A stretch of DNA of 64,000 bases, from positions 620,001 to 684,000 of the forward strand of contig NZ_KB911460.1 in the NCBI RefSeq assembly GCF_000383475.1. The letters run 5' to 3'. A program made the position numbers and the translations under genes. The first letter of the stretch is position 1. Each line of letters starts with the position of its first letter. Source of the DNA: Microbacterium sp. 11MF. Lineage in GTDB: Bacteria; Actinomycetota; Actinomycetes; Actinomycetales; Microbacteriaceae. Positions 26,198 to 35,595 of the stretch are shown one piece after another. The notes beneath the pieces were generated by a model. That model was not told the origin of the DNA and did no database searches. It worked only from the letters and a program-made list of their open reading frames with translations.

Positions 26198-27373
26198 ATG
26201 CAGCTGAGCCGCCTCGATTCCGCGGATCCACGTGACGTGCTCCGCGCGCTCCGTGCCGCGGTGCTCGGCGCGGGACCGGCGGTCGCTCTCGGCGCGGCAT
26301 CCGATCTTCCGACCGACGTCCCCGCGGGCACGGCCGTCGTGGTCACGACGAGCGGCTCGACCGGGTACCCGAAGTCCGTCGCGCTCAGCCGGTCGGCGCT
26401 GACCTCGTCGGCGCTCGCGACGGCGGACCGGATCGGCAGCGGCTCGTGGCTGCTCGCCCTCCCCGCGACCTACGTCGCGGGCGTCCAGGTCATGGTGCGA
26501 GCGCTCGTCGCGGGTCGCGACCCGGCGATCCTGGCCGGCTCCTTCACGGCGCAGACCTTCACGGCGGCCGCCTCGGCGATGGCCGCCAGCGAGGGCGGAC
26601 ACCGCGTCCCGACCTACACGTCCCTCGTCCCCGCCCAGGTGCTGACCCTGGTCGAGGCGGGGGAGACGGATGCCGCGGTCGCCCGCGCGTTCGCCTCGTT
26701 CGACGCCGTGCTCGTCGGCGGGCAGGCGCTGCCGCCCGCGCTCGCCGACCGCGCCGCAGCTCTCGGCGCCCGCATCGTCCGCACCTACGGGTCGACCGAG
26801 ACGAGCGGCGGATGCGTCTACGACGGGCGTCCGCTCGAGGGTGTGCGGTTGCGTGTCGAGGACGGCGAGGTCCAGCTCGGCGGTCCGACACTAGCCGACG
26901 GCTACCTCGGCGATCCCGAGCGGACGGCCGACACGTTCGTCCGCGACGGCCACGGTGCGCGCTGGTACCGCACGGGCGATTCCGGGTGGGTCGACGACGG
27001 GGTCCTCCGCATCACGGGCCGTCGCGACAACGTCATCGTCTCGGGCGGCGTGAACGTCTCGCTCGACCGCGTCGAACAGGCCGTCCGGGCGCTCGAGGGT
27101 CTCGAGGGCGCGGTCGTCGTGCCGACGCGCGACGAGCGGTGGGGTGAGGCATCCGTCGTCGTCCTGGCGCGCCGCGCGCTCAGGGGCCGGGCCGAGCCCG
27201 ACGTGCTCCACGACGTGCGCCGGGTCGTCGCTGAGGCGATCGGGGCACCCGCGCGACCGCGTGAGCTGCTCGTGCTCGATGAGGTGCCGATGACTTCGAC
27301 CGGCAAGCCCGATCGCGCGCTTCTGCGCCGACTGCTCGCGGACGACGAGGAGCCCACGCCGCGCGGGGAATAG
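26198..27373 (+). CDS. menE: o-Succinylbenzoate--CoA ligase (MenE)
   Basis: A 391-aa adenylate-forming ligase that makes o-succinylbenzoyl-CoA, the substrate of MenB. The AMP-binding P-loop VVVTTSGSTGYPKSVALS lies near residues 45-62; YGSTETSGG, the YRTGDSGW segment and ITGRRDNVIVSGGVNVS are further signatures, and the C-terminal lysine is in TSTGKPDR. It is shorter than the ~450-490 aa of enterobacterial MenE because the N-terminal part is reduced, as usual in actinobacteria. Its TAG stop overlaps a TAGGAT box ahead of menA. Confidence 0.95.
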   Translation: MQLSRLDSADPRDVLRALRAAVLGAGPAVALGAASDLPTDVPAGTAVVVTTSGSTGYPKSVALSRSALTSSALATADRIGSGSWLLALPATYVAGVQVMVRALVAGRDPAILAGSFTAQTFTAAASAMAASEGGHRVPTYTSLVPAQVLTLVEAGETDAAVARAFASFDAVLVGGQALPPALADRAAALGARIVRTYGSTETSGGCVYDGRPLEGVRLRVEDGEVQLGGPTLADGYLGDPERTADTFVRDGHGARWYRTGDSGWVDDGVLRITGRRDNVIVSGGVNVSLDRVEQAVRALEGLEGAVVVPTRDERWGEASVVVLARRALRGRAEPDVLHDVRRVVAEAIGAPARPRELLVLDEVPMTSTGKPDRALLRRLLADDEEPTPRGE

Positions 27374-27384
27374 GATCCTTGCTC

Positions 27385-28365
27385 GTGGCCGCATCCCGAA
27401 AGACCCCCCGCAAGCCCGCCGCGAAGCGCTCGGCGCCGCGAGGCAACCCGGCGAAGGCGCGCGTGTCGTCGGCGCCGCCGAAGCCCGCCCCGGTGACCGC
27501 TCGCGACTGGATCGGGGCGGCCCGTCTCCGGACGCTCCCCCTCGCGATCAGCCCGATCCTGGTGGGCACGGGCGCGGCGATCGCCGTCGGTGGCGGCTTC
27601 CACTGGGTGCTCGCCCTCTGCTGCCTCGCCGTCGCCGTCTCGCTGCAGATCGCGGTGAACTTCGCCAACGACTACAGCGACGGCATCCGCGGGACCGACG
27701 ACCACCGCGTCGGCCCCGCCCGGCTCACGGCGTCGGGCCGCGTCACCCCCCGCGCCGTGCTGATCGCCGCCCTGCTGTTCTTCGCGATCGCCGCGCTCGT
27801 CGGCATCGCCGTGGTCATCCGCACGCAGCACTGGTGGCTGCTCGCGGTGGGCGCGGTGTGCATCGTCGCGGCGTGGTTCTACACGGGCGGCAAACGCCCT
27901 TACGGCTACTCGGGCCTCGGCGAGGTGTTCGTCTTCGTCTTCTTCGGGCCTGTCGCCACGATCGGGACGACCTTCGTGCAGGTCGGCTCGGTGCCGCAGG
28001 AGTCGTGGATCCCCTCGATCGGGGTCGGAGCGCTCGCGTGCGGTGTGCTCGTCACCAACAACCTCCGCGACATCGCGCAGGATCGCGTGGCGGGCAAGCG
28101 CACGCTGACGGTGCTCATCGGCAAGCGCGCATCGCAGGTCCTCTACACCGTGCTCATGCTGGTGCCGTTCGCGACCGTGCCCGTCGTCGCACCGTTCTAC
28201 CCGGTCGCGTGGCTGTCGCTGCTGGTCCTCCTGGCGACGCTGTCGGCGACTCTCATCGTCTGGACCTACCGCACGGCGCGCGAACTGATCGTCGCGCTGC
28301 AGCTCAGTTCGCTGGCGTCGCTCGCCTGGAGCGGCTTCATCCTCTGGGCGTACGTCGCCGCCTGA
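27385..28365 (+). CDS. menA: 1,4-Dihydroxy-2-naphthoate polyprenyltransferase (MenA)
   Basis: A 326-aa UbiA-superfamily membrane enzyme that attaches the polyprenyl tail to 1,4-dihydroxy-2-naphthoate. The two Asp-rich motifs are NFANDYSDGIRGTDD (near residues 92-106) and NNLRDIAQDRVAGKRT (near 229-244), with about eight membrane helices between and around them. The first ~35 residues are Lys/Arg/Pro-rich and cytoplasmic. I start it at GTG 27385, eight bases after TAGGAT; a TTG two codons upstream is possible. Its prenyl donor would come from the synthase at 41381. Confidence 0.95.
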   Translation: MAASRKTPRKPAAKRSAPRGNPAKARVSSAPPKPAPVTARDWIGAARLRTLPLAISPILVGTGAAIAVGGGFHWVLALCCLAVAVSLQIAVNFANDYSDGIRGTDDHRVGPARLTASGRVTPRAVLIAALLFFAIAALVGIAVVIRTQHWWLLAVGAVCIVAAWFYTGGKRPYGYSGLGEVFVFVFFGPVATIGTTFVQVGSVPQESWIPSIGVGALACGVLVTNNLRDIAQDRVAGKRTLTVLIGKRASQVLYTVLMLVPFATVPVVAPFYPVAWLSLLVLLATLSATLIVWTYRTARELIVALQLSSLASLAWSGFILWAYVAA

Positions 28366-28368
28366 GGC

Positions 28369-28686
28369 TCAGCGGGCGGAGTCGTCGGATGCCGACTGCG
28401 GCGTCGCCGCGGCATCCGGATCGTGCTCGTCACGGAAGGCGTCTTCGACGGCCTCGTCGCTGTCGGTCCGGCGCCGCGCCTCTCGGCGCTCGGCCATGCC
28501 GACGGAGACCTCGTCGAGGGGACGGCGCAGGAACAGCACCGACAGGCTCAGGCCGATGAGGGCCGCGAAGATGGCCGCGAGCCAGTACTGCTCGCGCAGC
28601 ACCGGGAACAGCATCATGACCCCGAAGGGGACGAAGAAGGCGAGCAGCCGCAGCAGCGCGTAGACGAAGGCGGACCGGGCACGCAT
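28369..28686 (-). CDS. DUF4229 small membrane protein
   Basis: A 105-aa protein with two membrane helices in the first ~52 residues (ALLRLLAFFVPFGVMMLFP, then WLAAIFAALIGLSLSVLFLRRPLDEVS) and an acidic tail. The layout matches DUF4229, a short actinobacterial family of unknown function. TAGAAT lies exactly six bases before the ATG at 28686. It is inserted in opposite orientation between menA and the menD pair. Confidence 0.85.
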   Translation of the reverse strand: MRARSAFVYALLRLLAFFVPFGVMMLFPVLREQYWLAAIFAALIGLSLSVLFLRRPLDEVSVGMAERREARRRTDSDEAVEDAFRDEHDPDAAATPQSASDDSAR

Positions 28687-28770
28687 GCGGACATTCTACG
28701 GCCGCCGGCTGTGCGGTCGGCGTCGGTGCGCGGCGGCCTCGGTGCGGGGGAGCGCGCCTAGGATGGGGGG

Positions 28771-29166
28771 ATGGCGCGCGTGTACCTCGTTCTGGCGCTG
28801 CTGCTGGCCGCCTTCTGGGTCTACAGCATCGTCGACTGCGCGGTTCAGCCGCCGACACGGCATCGCGGTGTCAGCAAGCCGATCTGGCTGCTCATCGTGA
28901 TCCTGCTGCCGGTCGTGGGCGGTGTGCTGTGGTTCGTCATCGGCCGGTCGCGGGCCTCGTCGAGCCGGGTCGTGTTCAGGGCGCCCGACGACGACCCCGA
29001 CTTCCTCGGACGCATCGGCACGTCGAGCGACCAGGACGACCGCATCCGCCGCCTCGAAGAGGAGCTCGCCGCGCTCGACTCCGAAGCGCCGGACCCGCGG
29101 GACCGTCCGGCGGATCCACCCGCCGAGGACGACAGCGACGAGCAGTCGCGCGGCTCGCGGTCCTGA
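28771..29166 (+). CDS. PLDc N-terminal domain membrane protein
   Basis: A 131-aa protein with two membrane segments in the first ~55 residues (VYLVLALLLAAFWVYSIVDC, then SKPIWLLIVILLPVVGGVLWFVIGR), the short phospholipase-D-nuclease N-terminal module. No phospholipase domain follows; the rest is a charged tail with a short coiled-coil-like segment (RIRRLEEELAAL). TAGGAT lies six bases before the ATG. It is one base away from menD and probably shares its mRNA; a role for menD is not implied. Confidence 0.88.
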   Translation: MARVYLVLALLLAAFWVYSIVDCAVQPPTRHRGVSKPIWLLIVILLPVVGGVLWFVIGRSRASSSRVVFRAPDDDPDFLGRIGTSSDQDDRIRRLEEELAALDSEAPDPRDRPADPPAEDDSDEQSRGSRS

Positions 29167-29167
29167 G

Positions 29168-30961
29168 ATGGCGACGGACGGACCTGGCCGTGCGCCGGCG
29201 ACCGATGCGGCAGCGGCGCTTCTGACGCGACTCGTCGAGCGGGGTCTGCGTCACATCGTCCTCTCACCCGGGTCGCGCTCTCAGGGGCTCGCCCTCGTCG
29301 CCGCCGAGCTCGAGGCGCGCGGGCTGATCCGTCTGCACGTCCGCATCGACGAGCGCGTCGCGGGTTTCACCGCGCTCGGGATCGGCCGCGAGGACCGGAT
29401 GCCGGCGGTCGTCGTCTGCACCTCGGGTACCGCCGTCGCGAACTTCCTCCCCGCCGTCCTCGAAGCCCACCATTCCGGTGTGCCCCTTCTCCTCCTCACC
29501 GCCGATCGGCCGCCGGAGCTCCGCGGCATCGGCGCCAACCAGGCCACGCGTCAGCCGGGCATGTTCTCCGGTTTCGTGCGCCTCGAATCCGACCTTCCCG
29601 TCGCCGAGGCGCTCGCCGAGTCCGCCGAGGCCGACGAGGTCGCCGCCTTCCGGGCGGCCGCCGACGAGGGGTGGGATGCCGCCGTCGGCAGCGGTTCGCG
29701 GGTCGCGGGGCCCGTGCACCTCAACATCCCGTTCCGGGAGCCGCTCGCGGGCGAACTCCCCGGGTGGGTGCCGTCGTCGAGTGCCGAGGATGCGGCATCC
29801 GATCCGACCGAGGCCGACGTCGAGGCGGAGACCGTCGAGGCCGAATGGGGTGCGCATTACCAGGGCGGCGGCGGTGTCGGTGCGGCACTCGAGGTCGTCG
29901 AGTCGGAGCCGGTCGTCCTCGAGGCGGGACCGCGCACGGTGGTCGTCGCCGGCGCGGATGCCGGGCCGGATGCCGAGGAACTCGCGCACGCCGGCGGCTT
30001 CCCGCTGATCGCGGAGATCGTGAGCGGCGCGCGGTACGGACGGCACCTGGTCCACGGCTACCGCACGCTGCTGTCGGATGCGGAGCTCGGCGGTCGCGTC
30101 GAACGAGTCGTCGTGTTCGGGCATCCGACTCTGAGCCGCGAGGTCGCGAGACTGCTCAGCCGCAGCGACGTCGAGGTGATGGCGGTCCGCGGGCCGGGGG
30201 AGCAGCTGAATCTCAACGGCGTGACGGTCGCGGTCGACGATGTGACCGCGGCGCGAGGCACGGGCGACCGCGACTGGCTGGGGGCGTGGATGCGCGCGTC
30301 GCGAGACCAGGTGGTCGACCTCAGCCCGGCGGCACCCGACGCGGATGCGCTGTCCTCGGCCGTTCCCGCCGAACGGCTCGGCGCGATCTCGGCCGAGCTG
30401 GGGGCGATCCGTGCCCCGGTCGATCGGGCCGCTCTCGTCGACGCGGTGTGGCGGGCGACGTGGCCGCACGACCGGCTGCTCTTCGGATCGTCGCGGCTGG
30501 TGCGCGTGGCCGACGAACTGCTCGGCGGAAAGAAGGTCCCCGTTCACGCGAACCGTGGGCTCGCCGGCATCGACGGCACCATCGCAACGGGTCTCGGCAT
30601 CGCTGCGGCGTCTCAGCGCGGCGCGGTACCGGGCGTCACCCGGGTGCTGCTCGGCGATCTCGCCTTCCTCCACGACGTCGGAGCGCTCCTGCATCCGGCC
30701 GCAGAAGACGAACCGCGCATCCAGGTCATCGTCGGCAACGACGGCGGCGGGACGATCTTCGACGGCCTCGAGGTCGCCGGCGTCGCGAGCCCGCCGGCGT
30801 TCGATCGGGTGCAGTACACCCCGCAGACCGCGCGTCTCGAGGAACTCGCCCGCGCCTACGGCTGGGAGTACCAGCGCATCACGACGCGGGGTGCCTTGGA
30901 TCAGGCGCTCACGTCGCCCGCGGGAGGACGCCAGATCATCGAAGTGTCCCTGAGTCGGTAG
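29168..30961 (+). CDS. menD: SEPHCHC synthase (MenD)
   Basis: A 597-aa thiamine-diphosphate enzyme that adds the succinyl-semialdehyde unit to isochorismate, the first committed menaquinone step. N-terminal HIVLSPGSRSQGLALVA and the DERVAGFTALGIG segment with the catalytic Glu are diagnostic, as is LTADRPPELRGIGANQATRQ. The ThDP/Mg site is in LGDLAFLHDVGAL and IVGNDGGGTIFDGLE near residues 495-535. An acidic Glu/Ala-rich linker near residues 200-230 is longer than in E. coli MenD. Start ATG 29168 is directly after the PLDc gene stop. Confidence 0.96.
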   Translation: MATDGPGRAPATDAAAALLTRLVERGLRHIVLSPGSRSQGLALVAAELEARGLIRLHVRIDERVAGFTALGIGREDRMPAVVVCTSGTAVANFLPAVLEAHHSGVPLLLLTADRPPELRGIGANQATRQPGMFSGFVRLESDLPVAEALAESAEADEVAAFRAAADEGWDAAVGSGSRVAGPVHLNIPFREPLAGELPGWVPSSSAEDAASDPTEADVEAETVEAEWGAHYQGGGGVGAALEVVESEPVVLEAGPRTVVVAGADAGPDAEELAHAGGFPLIAEIVSGARYGRHLVHGYRTLLSDAELGGRVERVVVFGHPTLSREVARLLSRSDVEVMAVRGPGEQLNLNGVTVAVDDVTAARGTGDRDWLGAWMRASRDQVVDLSPAAPDADALSSAVPAERLGAISAELGAIRAPVDRAALVDAVWRATWPHDRLLFGSSRLVRVADELLGGKKVPVHANRGLAGIDGTIATGLGIAAASQRGAVPGVTRVLLGDLAFLHDVGALLHPAAEDEPRIQVIVGNDGGGTIFDGLEVAGVASPPAFDRVQYTPQTARLEELARAYGWEYQRITTRGALDQALTSPAGGRQIIEVSLSR

Positions 30962-31017
30962 TCGCGGCATCCGCAAGGCGGTCGCGCCGGTCACGGCGGC
31001 ACGGCAGGATGTGGCGC

Positions 31018-31872
31018 ATGACTGACGCTCACTGGACCGCTTCCCCGTCGACGCTGCTGCGGGTGGGGCCGGGATTCCGGCTCGCGGACGTGGACCCGGC
31101 ATCCACCCCCGGTTACGACGGCGGCAAGAAGGCGGGGCAGGCGGATCTCGCCGCCGCGGCGGAGCGGTTCGACCAGCTGCAGGAGCGGCTCTACGCGCAG
31201 AGCCGCACGCAGCCGGATTCGCCGTCGGTCCTGCTCGTGCTGCAGGCGATGGACTCTGCGGGCAAGGGCGGCATCGTCCGTCACGTGATCGGGGCGACCG
31301 ACCCGCAGGGTGTGCATCTGAAGGCGTTCAAGAAGCCCACGGCAGAGGAGCTGGCCCACGACTTCCTGTGGCGCATCGAGAAGGAGGTGCCGGAGCCGGG
31401 GTACATCGGCGTCTTCGACCGTTCGCACTACGAGGACGTCTTGATCGGCCGGGTCCGCCAGCTCGCACCCGGGGAGGAGATCGAACGACGTTACGGAGCG
31501 ATCGCCGACTTCGAGGAGCGGATGGCGGGGCGCGGGGTGCACATCGTGAAGGTGATGCTCCACATCTCGGGCGACGAGCAGAAGTCCAGGCTCGCCGAGC
31601 GGCTCGACCGGCCCGACAAGCACTGGAAGTACAACCCCGGCGACGTCGACGAGCGCGAACTCTGGCCGGCGTACATGGAGGCCTACCAAACGGTGTTCGA
31701 ACGCACCTCCACCGACCGGGCGCCGTGGTTCGTCGTCCCCGCGAACGCCAAGTGGTACGCCCGGCTGGCCGTGCAGGCGCTGCTGATCGACGTCCTGGAA
31801 CGCATCGACCCGCAGTGGCCCGTGGCGGACTTCGACGTCGAGGCCGAGAAGGCGCGTCTCGCGGCAACGTGA
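31018..31872 (+). CDS. Polyphosphate kinase 2 family protein
   Basis: A 284-aa PPK2 that moves phosphate between polyphosphate and nucleotides. Walker A (LQAMDSAGKGGIVRHV, near residues 76-91) and Walker B (GVFDRSHYEDVLIGRV) are intact, as are the lid residues in HWKYNPGDVDER. A single domain of this length points to the class that phosphorylates AMP/ADP from polyphosphate. It starts at ATG 31018, with CAGGAT seven bases upstream. It stands between menD and accessory genes and has no visible partner. Confidence 0.94.
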   Translation: MTDAHWTASPSTLLRVGPGFRLADVDPASTPGYDGGKKAGQADLAAAAERFDQLQERLYAQSRTQPDSPSVLLVLQAMDSAGKGGIVRHVIGATDPQGVHLKAFKKPTAEELAHDFLWRIEKEVPEPGYIGVFDRSHYEDVLIGRVRQLAPGEEIERRYGAIADFEERMAGRGVHIVKVMLHISGDEQKSRLAERLDRPDKHWKYNPGDVDERELWPAYMEAYQTVFERTSTDRAPWFVVPANAKWYARLAVQALLIDVLERIDPQWPVADFDVEAEKARLAAT

Positions 31873-31878
31873 CGACGG

Positions 31879-33195
31879 TCAGAAGGGTGCCGGGTCGCCG
31901 GGCGTTGTTTCGGCAGGGGTGAAGGCGACGGCCGGGGTGGGTGCGTCTTCGCGGTAGGTCCTGCCGAGGGGTGAGGTCCATTCGAGGACTCCACCCTGGA
32001 GTTGTCGGACTTTCCAGGCGGTGAACTGCTTCATCGAATGGTGTCTCTGACAGAGGTGGGCGAGGTTGGAGAGTTCTGTCCGACCGCCGAGGGCGTGGTC
32101 GTGGGTGTGGTCGACTTCGCAGCGGATGGCGGCGACGCGGCATCCGGGGAACCGGCAGTGCTGATCCCGGGCTTGCAAGAAGCGGCGCATCCCGGACGGG
32201 ACACGGTACGAGTCGGTCGATACCGTCACCCCGGTGGCCGGGTCGTGGAACAAGCGTTCCCAGACACCCGTGTCACCGGCGAGAAGCCGTGCGGTACCCG
32301 GGTCGATGGGGGAGCGACCGGCGAGATCGCACGGCCCGTCATCGGCACCCGACAATGTCGCGGCGGGGACCAACACCTGCACCCGGGCGCGGATCGCGCC
32401 GAGCGGCCCGGCGGTGGTGTCGCGGGTGTCGTCCAATGCCGGGGTGCCGGCGAGGAGCAGGTCCGCGAACACATCAGCGCGGACCTGATCCGTCGAGCGC
32501 GCGTCGGTCGCGATCACATCTGAAGTCGCCGAGCGCTCCCCGCGGGTGTCGATGATCGCCCGGGCCTGCTGCGTCAATCGATCCTGGATCCCCTCCGCGA
32601 TCACCGTCGGGAGAGTCGCGATCAGGTCGCTCATCCCATCCCGCCCCGGGATCAACCGCACGCACCGCCCCGAGGCCGCCTCCTCGTGCCGTTCGGCGAA
32701 GGTCCGTGGATGCATCCGGTGCGCGAGGATCTCGAGTTCGCCTCTCACCCGGTTCGGAGTGTCACGCTCACATCGCTCGATCGCGGCGGCTTCGAACTCC
32801 GCCCACAGCTCGGCGGGCAGGTTCACCCCGGCGTCGACGATCGCGGTCACATGTCCGCGTACGATCCGGCCGGCTTCCCACGCGGCCACGGCGGCGGGGA
32901 ACCCTTCGATCGTCACCCGTGCTTCCCCGATCCGGCGTTGCACTGTCCGATCGGTCGTGCGCATCGCCCCGGCGACCTCGGCAGCAATCGACCGCAGCGC
33001 CATGTCGTGCAGGAGGACGTTCGCGTCCGCGTGTGCGCTCTGCGCCTCCGCCAACCGTCCCGCGGCGGCGAGCACGCGCAACTCCGCGATCTGCCCGGCA
33101 GCGATGACACGGCCCGCGTCTTCAACGTCCGCGACGATCCCCGCGATGGTGGCGAGATACTCCTCGCCACCGGGGTTTTCCATCGCTTCCGTCAT
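31879..33195 (-). CDS. DUF222 and HNH endonuclease domain protein (13E12-like)
   Basis: A 438-aa protein of the multicopy actinobacterial DUF222-HNH family, the 13E12-like repeat proteins. The N-terminal DUF222 region spans about residues 20-310, and the HNH nuclease lies at about 345-400 (CRFPGCRVAAIRCEVDHTHDHALGGRTELSNLAHLCQ is the zinc/HNH stretch, quoted here as two parts: CRFPGC and CEVDHTH, with HLCQRHH at the end). Function is unknown; such genes often exist in many copies and recombine. It is convergent with the PPK2 gene. Confidence 0.9.
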   Translation of the reverse strand: MTEAMENPGGEEYLATIAGIVADVEDAGRVIAAGQIAELRVLAAAGRLAEAQSAHADANVLLHDMALRSIAAEVAGAMRTTDRTVQRRIGEARVTIEGFPAAVAAWEAGRIVRGHVTAIVDAGVNLPAELWAEFEAAAIERCERDTPNRVRGELEILAHRMHPRTFAERHEEAASGRCVRLIPGRDGMSDLIATLPTVIAEGIQDRLTQQARAIIDTRGERSATSDVIATDARSTDQVRADVFADLLLAGTPALDDTRDTTAGPLGAIRARVQVLVPAATLSGADDGPCDLAGRSPIDPGTARLLAGDTGVWERLFHDPATGVTVSTDSYRVPSGMRRFLQARDQHCRFPGCRVAAIRCEVDHTHDHALGGRTELSNLAHLCQRHHSMKQFTAWKVRQLQGGVLEWTSPLGRTYREDAPTPAVAFTPAETTPGDPAPF

Positions 33196-33238
33196 GCCTG
33201 CACTCTGTCACCAACCTCCGACATCGCCTCGAGCACGG

Positions 33239-34003
33239 TCAGGGCAGATGCGAGCGGATGGCGCGCACGACGGCATCCGCTCGCTCGACCGGGACGAAGT
33301 GCCCGCAGTCGGTGACGACCTCGAGGCGGGCGTCGGAGAAATGCTCGGAGAGCTTGTCGGCCCATTCGACGGGGAACAGCGGGTCGCTGTCGGGCCACAG
33401 CATCGTCGTCGGCACGGTGATCGGCTCGTCGTCCGCGGCGTATCCCCGGTTGGCCGCGTACCACTGCAGGCTCGCGGCGAAGGCCCCCGGCCGCGCGTAG
33501 GCCGCGACGATCTCGTCGAGGTGCGGCGGCGGTGCGGCATCCGCTCGCCACGTCTCCCAGAGGTAGTTGAGGTACGTGCGGACGGCGCGTTCGTCGCCGT
33601 CGATGAGCGCGGCGGCCACGGGTTCGCGGTGAAAATGCTGGTACCAGAAGGTCGAGGCGAGGGCGGGGGATGCCGCACGGTCGCCGATCCCCGGATAGGC
33701 GGGCGTGAGCACCGCGCCGCGGAACCGGTGCGGCGCCGTCCGGAGCGCGGCCTGCGCGATGCGACTGCCGATGTCGTACCCGACGATGACGATGCCATCG
33801 TCGACACCTTCAGCGTCGAGCGTCTCGAGCACACGGTCGGCGTGCGCCTGCGCCGTGGCCTTCTCGATGCCCGTGATTCCGCCGTACCCGGCGCCCATCC
33901 CGCGGAGGTCGGGAACGATCACTCTGTCGGCGGCGAGGCCCGCGACCACCTCGTCGTAGTCGGAGGGAAGCCCCGGCCACCCGTGCAGCAGGACGACAGT
34001 CAT
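33239..34003 (-). CDS. Alpha/beta hydrolase, epoxide hydrolase/dehalogenase type
   Basis: A 254-aa hydrolase. The oxyanion motif HGWPG (residues 7-11) and a nucleophile elbow GYDIGS with Asp77 in place of serine put it with epoxide hydrolases and haloalkane/fluoroacetate dehalogenases rather than esterases. The catalytic histidine is in CGHFVPVE. The substrate is unknown. TAGCCT is exactly six bases before ATG 34003. Isolated between the HNH gene and a small membrane gene on the other strand. Confidence 0.9.
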   Translation of the reverse strand: MTVVLLHGWPGLPSDYDEVVAGLAADRVIVPDLRGMGAGYGGITGIEKATAQAHADRVLETLDAEGVDDGIVIVGYDIGSRIAQAALRTAPHRFRGAVLTPAYPGIGDRAASPALASTFWYQHFHREPVAAALIDGDERAVRTYLNYLWETWRADAAPPPHLDEIVAAYARPGAFAASLQWYAANRGYAADDEPITVPTTMLWPDSDPLFPVEWADKLSEHFSDARLEVVTDCGHFVPVERADAVVRAIRSHLP

Positions 34004-34130
34004 GCTGCGAGGCTAGCGGCGACGCCGCGGATGCCGAAGGCCTGACGGTGGTCGGCATCGAGCTGCGTTCGGCTACCCGGTAGTGTGCGGAGGGGGACGC
34101 ACCGCATCCGCGGCTGCGAGAGGGGGACCC

Positions 34131-34403
34131 ATGCAGCGACGGAAAGCGCTCATCGCCTGGATCGTCGGGGTCGGGCTCATCGCCCTTGTTCTGGCAGGCG
34201 TGCTCGTCTCGGCCGCGATCACGGCCGCGATCCTCGTGGACCGGGTGCCCGGTGGGGACGTCGGGCTCGCCTCGACACCCGCCCTCGACGGCGCCTACGC
34301 CACCATGACGTGGTCGCTCGCCGCCCTCGTCGTCGTCGCCGCCCTCGGAGTGAGCGTGCCGCTCATCGCCCGGAGGGTCTCCCGCCGTCCCTCTTTCCGC
34401 TGA
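34131..34403 (+). CDS. Small two-helix membrane protein, unknown
   Basis: A 90-aa protein with membrane segments at about residues 8-36 (LIAWIVGVGLIALVLAGVLV) and 58-80, and a basic C-terminus. Its start is chosen at ATG 34131, with a purine-rich ribosome site (AGAGGGGG) nearby, over an in-frame ATG 48 bases upstream that would add a non-hydrophobic leader. It is 20 bases before the next gene and may be co-transcribed with it. No family recognised. Confidence 0.7.
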   Translation: MQRRKALIAWIVGVGLIALVLAGVLVSAAITAAILVDRVPGGDVGLASTPALDGAYATMTWSLAALVVVAALGVSVPLIARRVSRRPSFR

Positions 34404-34423
34404 CCGTTCCTCAGGGAGATCCC

Positions 34424-34714
34424 GTGCCTTTCGAACCCGTTGCCCTCGACCACACCTTCACGGCTCCGATCGGCGTGGAGGTCAAGGGGGAGACCTGGGC
34501 CTGCGTCGAGATGCCCGGTTCGGCGGAGTTTTTCGGTACCGGCCGCTCGGTCAGGGTCGACCTCACCGTCGACGAGGTCGAGATGCCGAACGTCGGGCTT
34601 ATGGTGACGGGCACCGGCGGCCACATGGTGTCCCTGAACGCGGCAGTCCGCAAGAAGCTCGGCAAGGGGATCGGTGACGCGGTCACGGTGCACCTGACGC
34701 GTCGGCTGAGATAG
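34424..34714 (+). CDS. DUF1905 domain protein
   Basis: A 96-aa soluble protein matching the short DUF1905 fold: an alternating beta pattern (FTAPIGVEVKGETWACVEMP), then SAEFFGTGRSVRVDLTVDEV, and the closing LNAAVRKKLGKGIGDAVTVHL typical of the family. Function is unknown. The GTG start has AGGGAG six bases upstream. The gene before it ends 20 bases away. Confidence 0.85.
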   Translation: MPFEPVALDHTFTAPIGVEVKGETWACVEMPGSAEFFGTGRSVRVDLTVDEVEMPNVGLMVTGTGGHMVSLNAAVRKKLGKGIGDAVTVHLTRRLR

Positions 34715-34803
34715 GTCAACCCCGCATTCGTCGGCGCCGGTGACGGTTAGCGTGGTGCTCCTCGATCTCGGAGACGCCTCTGGAGACGAGCGGAAGGGAA
34801 CGC

Positions 34804-35595
34804 GTGAGTCTTCGTCGAAGCGAGCCGGTCGTCCACGTTCTGACGATGGACGGGCTGGACTTCCGCATGGTGCGTTCGTCCCATCCGGCCGCTCAGCGCA
34901 CTTTCCTCCTCGTCCACGGAATCGGGATGTCGCACCGCTACCTGCGTCGGCTCCACGACGAGCTCGCGCTCGCGCACTCCGTGATCTCGATCGATCTGCC
35001 CGGCTTCGGCGGCCTGCGCCGCCCCTCTCGAGACCTCGACGTCCGCGCGATGGCGGGTGCGCTCGCGACGCTGCTCGACCGCGAGGCGGTGACGGATGCC
35101 GTCGCCGTCGGCCACTCGATGGGGAGCCAATGGGTCGTCGAGCTCGCGGTGCAGCGCCCCGACCTGGTGACGCACATCGTCGCGGTGGGACCCGTCGCCG
35201 ACGATCACCATCGGACGGCGTTCGCACAGGCGCGGGCTCTCGCACTCGACGTGGTGGGTGAGACGCCGCGCGCGAACTGGCAGGTGCTGAGCGACTACGT
35301 GCGATGCGGCATCCCCTGGTACCTGCGTCAGCTGCGGCACATGGTCGCGTACCCGATCGAGGAGCGCGTGGGACTGCTGACGAGGCCGCTGCTCGTGCTC
35401 CGCGGTGCGCAGGACCCGATCGCAGGGCTGTCGTGGTGCCGCCGGTTGCGGGATGCCGCTCCGGATGCCGCGGTGATCGAGGTTCCGCGGGGGTGGCACG
35501 TCGTGCAGGACCGCGCTCCGCGGGCGGTCGCCGGTGCGATGGAAGCGTTCCTCTCCGCGCATACGCTGCCGAGCCCGGGTAAGTCGCCGCGATGA
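34804..35595 (+). CDS. Alpha/beta hydrolase
   Basis: A 263-aa hydrolase with the oxyanion HGIG near residues 39-42, nucleophile in GHSMGS (Ser near residue 103), acid in LRGAQDPI and histidine in RGWHVVQD. This is the serine-type arrangement found in esterases, and also the size range of MenH; the motifs do not allow a firm choice. GTG start with GGAAGGG seven bases upstream. Its TGA overlaps the ATG of the next hydrolase (ATGA), so both form a pair. Confidence 0.85.
   Translation: MSLRRSEPVVHVLTMDGLDFRMVRSSHPAAQRTFLLVHGIGMSHRYLRRLHDELALAHSVISIDLPGFGGLRRPSRDLDVRAMAGALATLLDREAVTDAVAVGHSMGSQWVVELAVQRPDLVTHIVAVGPVADDHHRTAFAQARALALDVVGETPRANWQVLSDYVRCGIPWYLRQLRHMVAYPIEERVGLLTRPLLVLRGAQDPIAGLSWCRRLRDAAPDAAVIEVPRGWHVVQDRAPRAVAGAMEAFLSAHTLPSPGKSPR

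Noticed and set aside
31879..33195. DUF222-HNH gene as sign of an intein, group II intron or prophage
   Set aside because: The gene is complete and free-standing, with no reverse transcriptase, splice domains, phage genes or target duplications around it.
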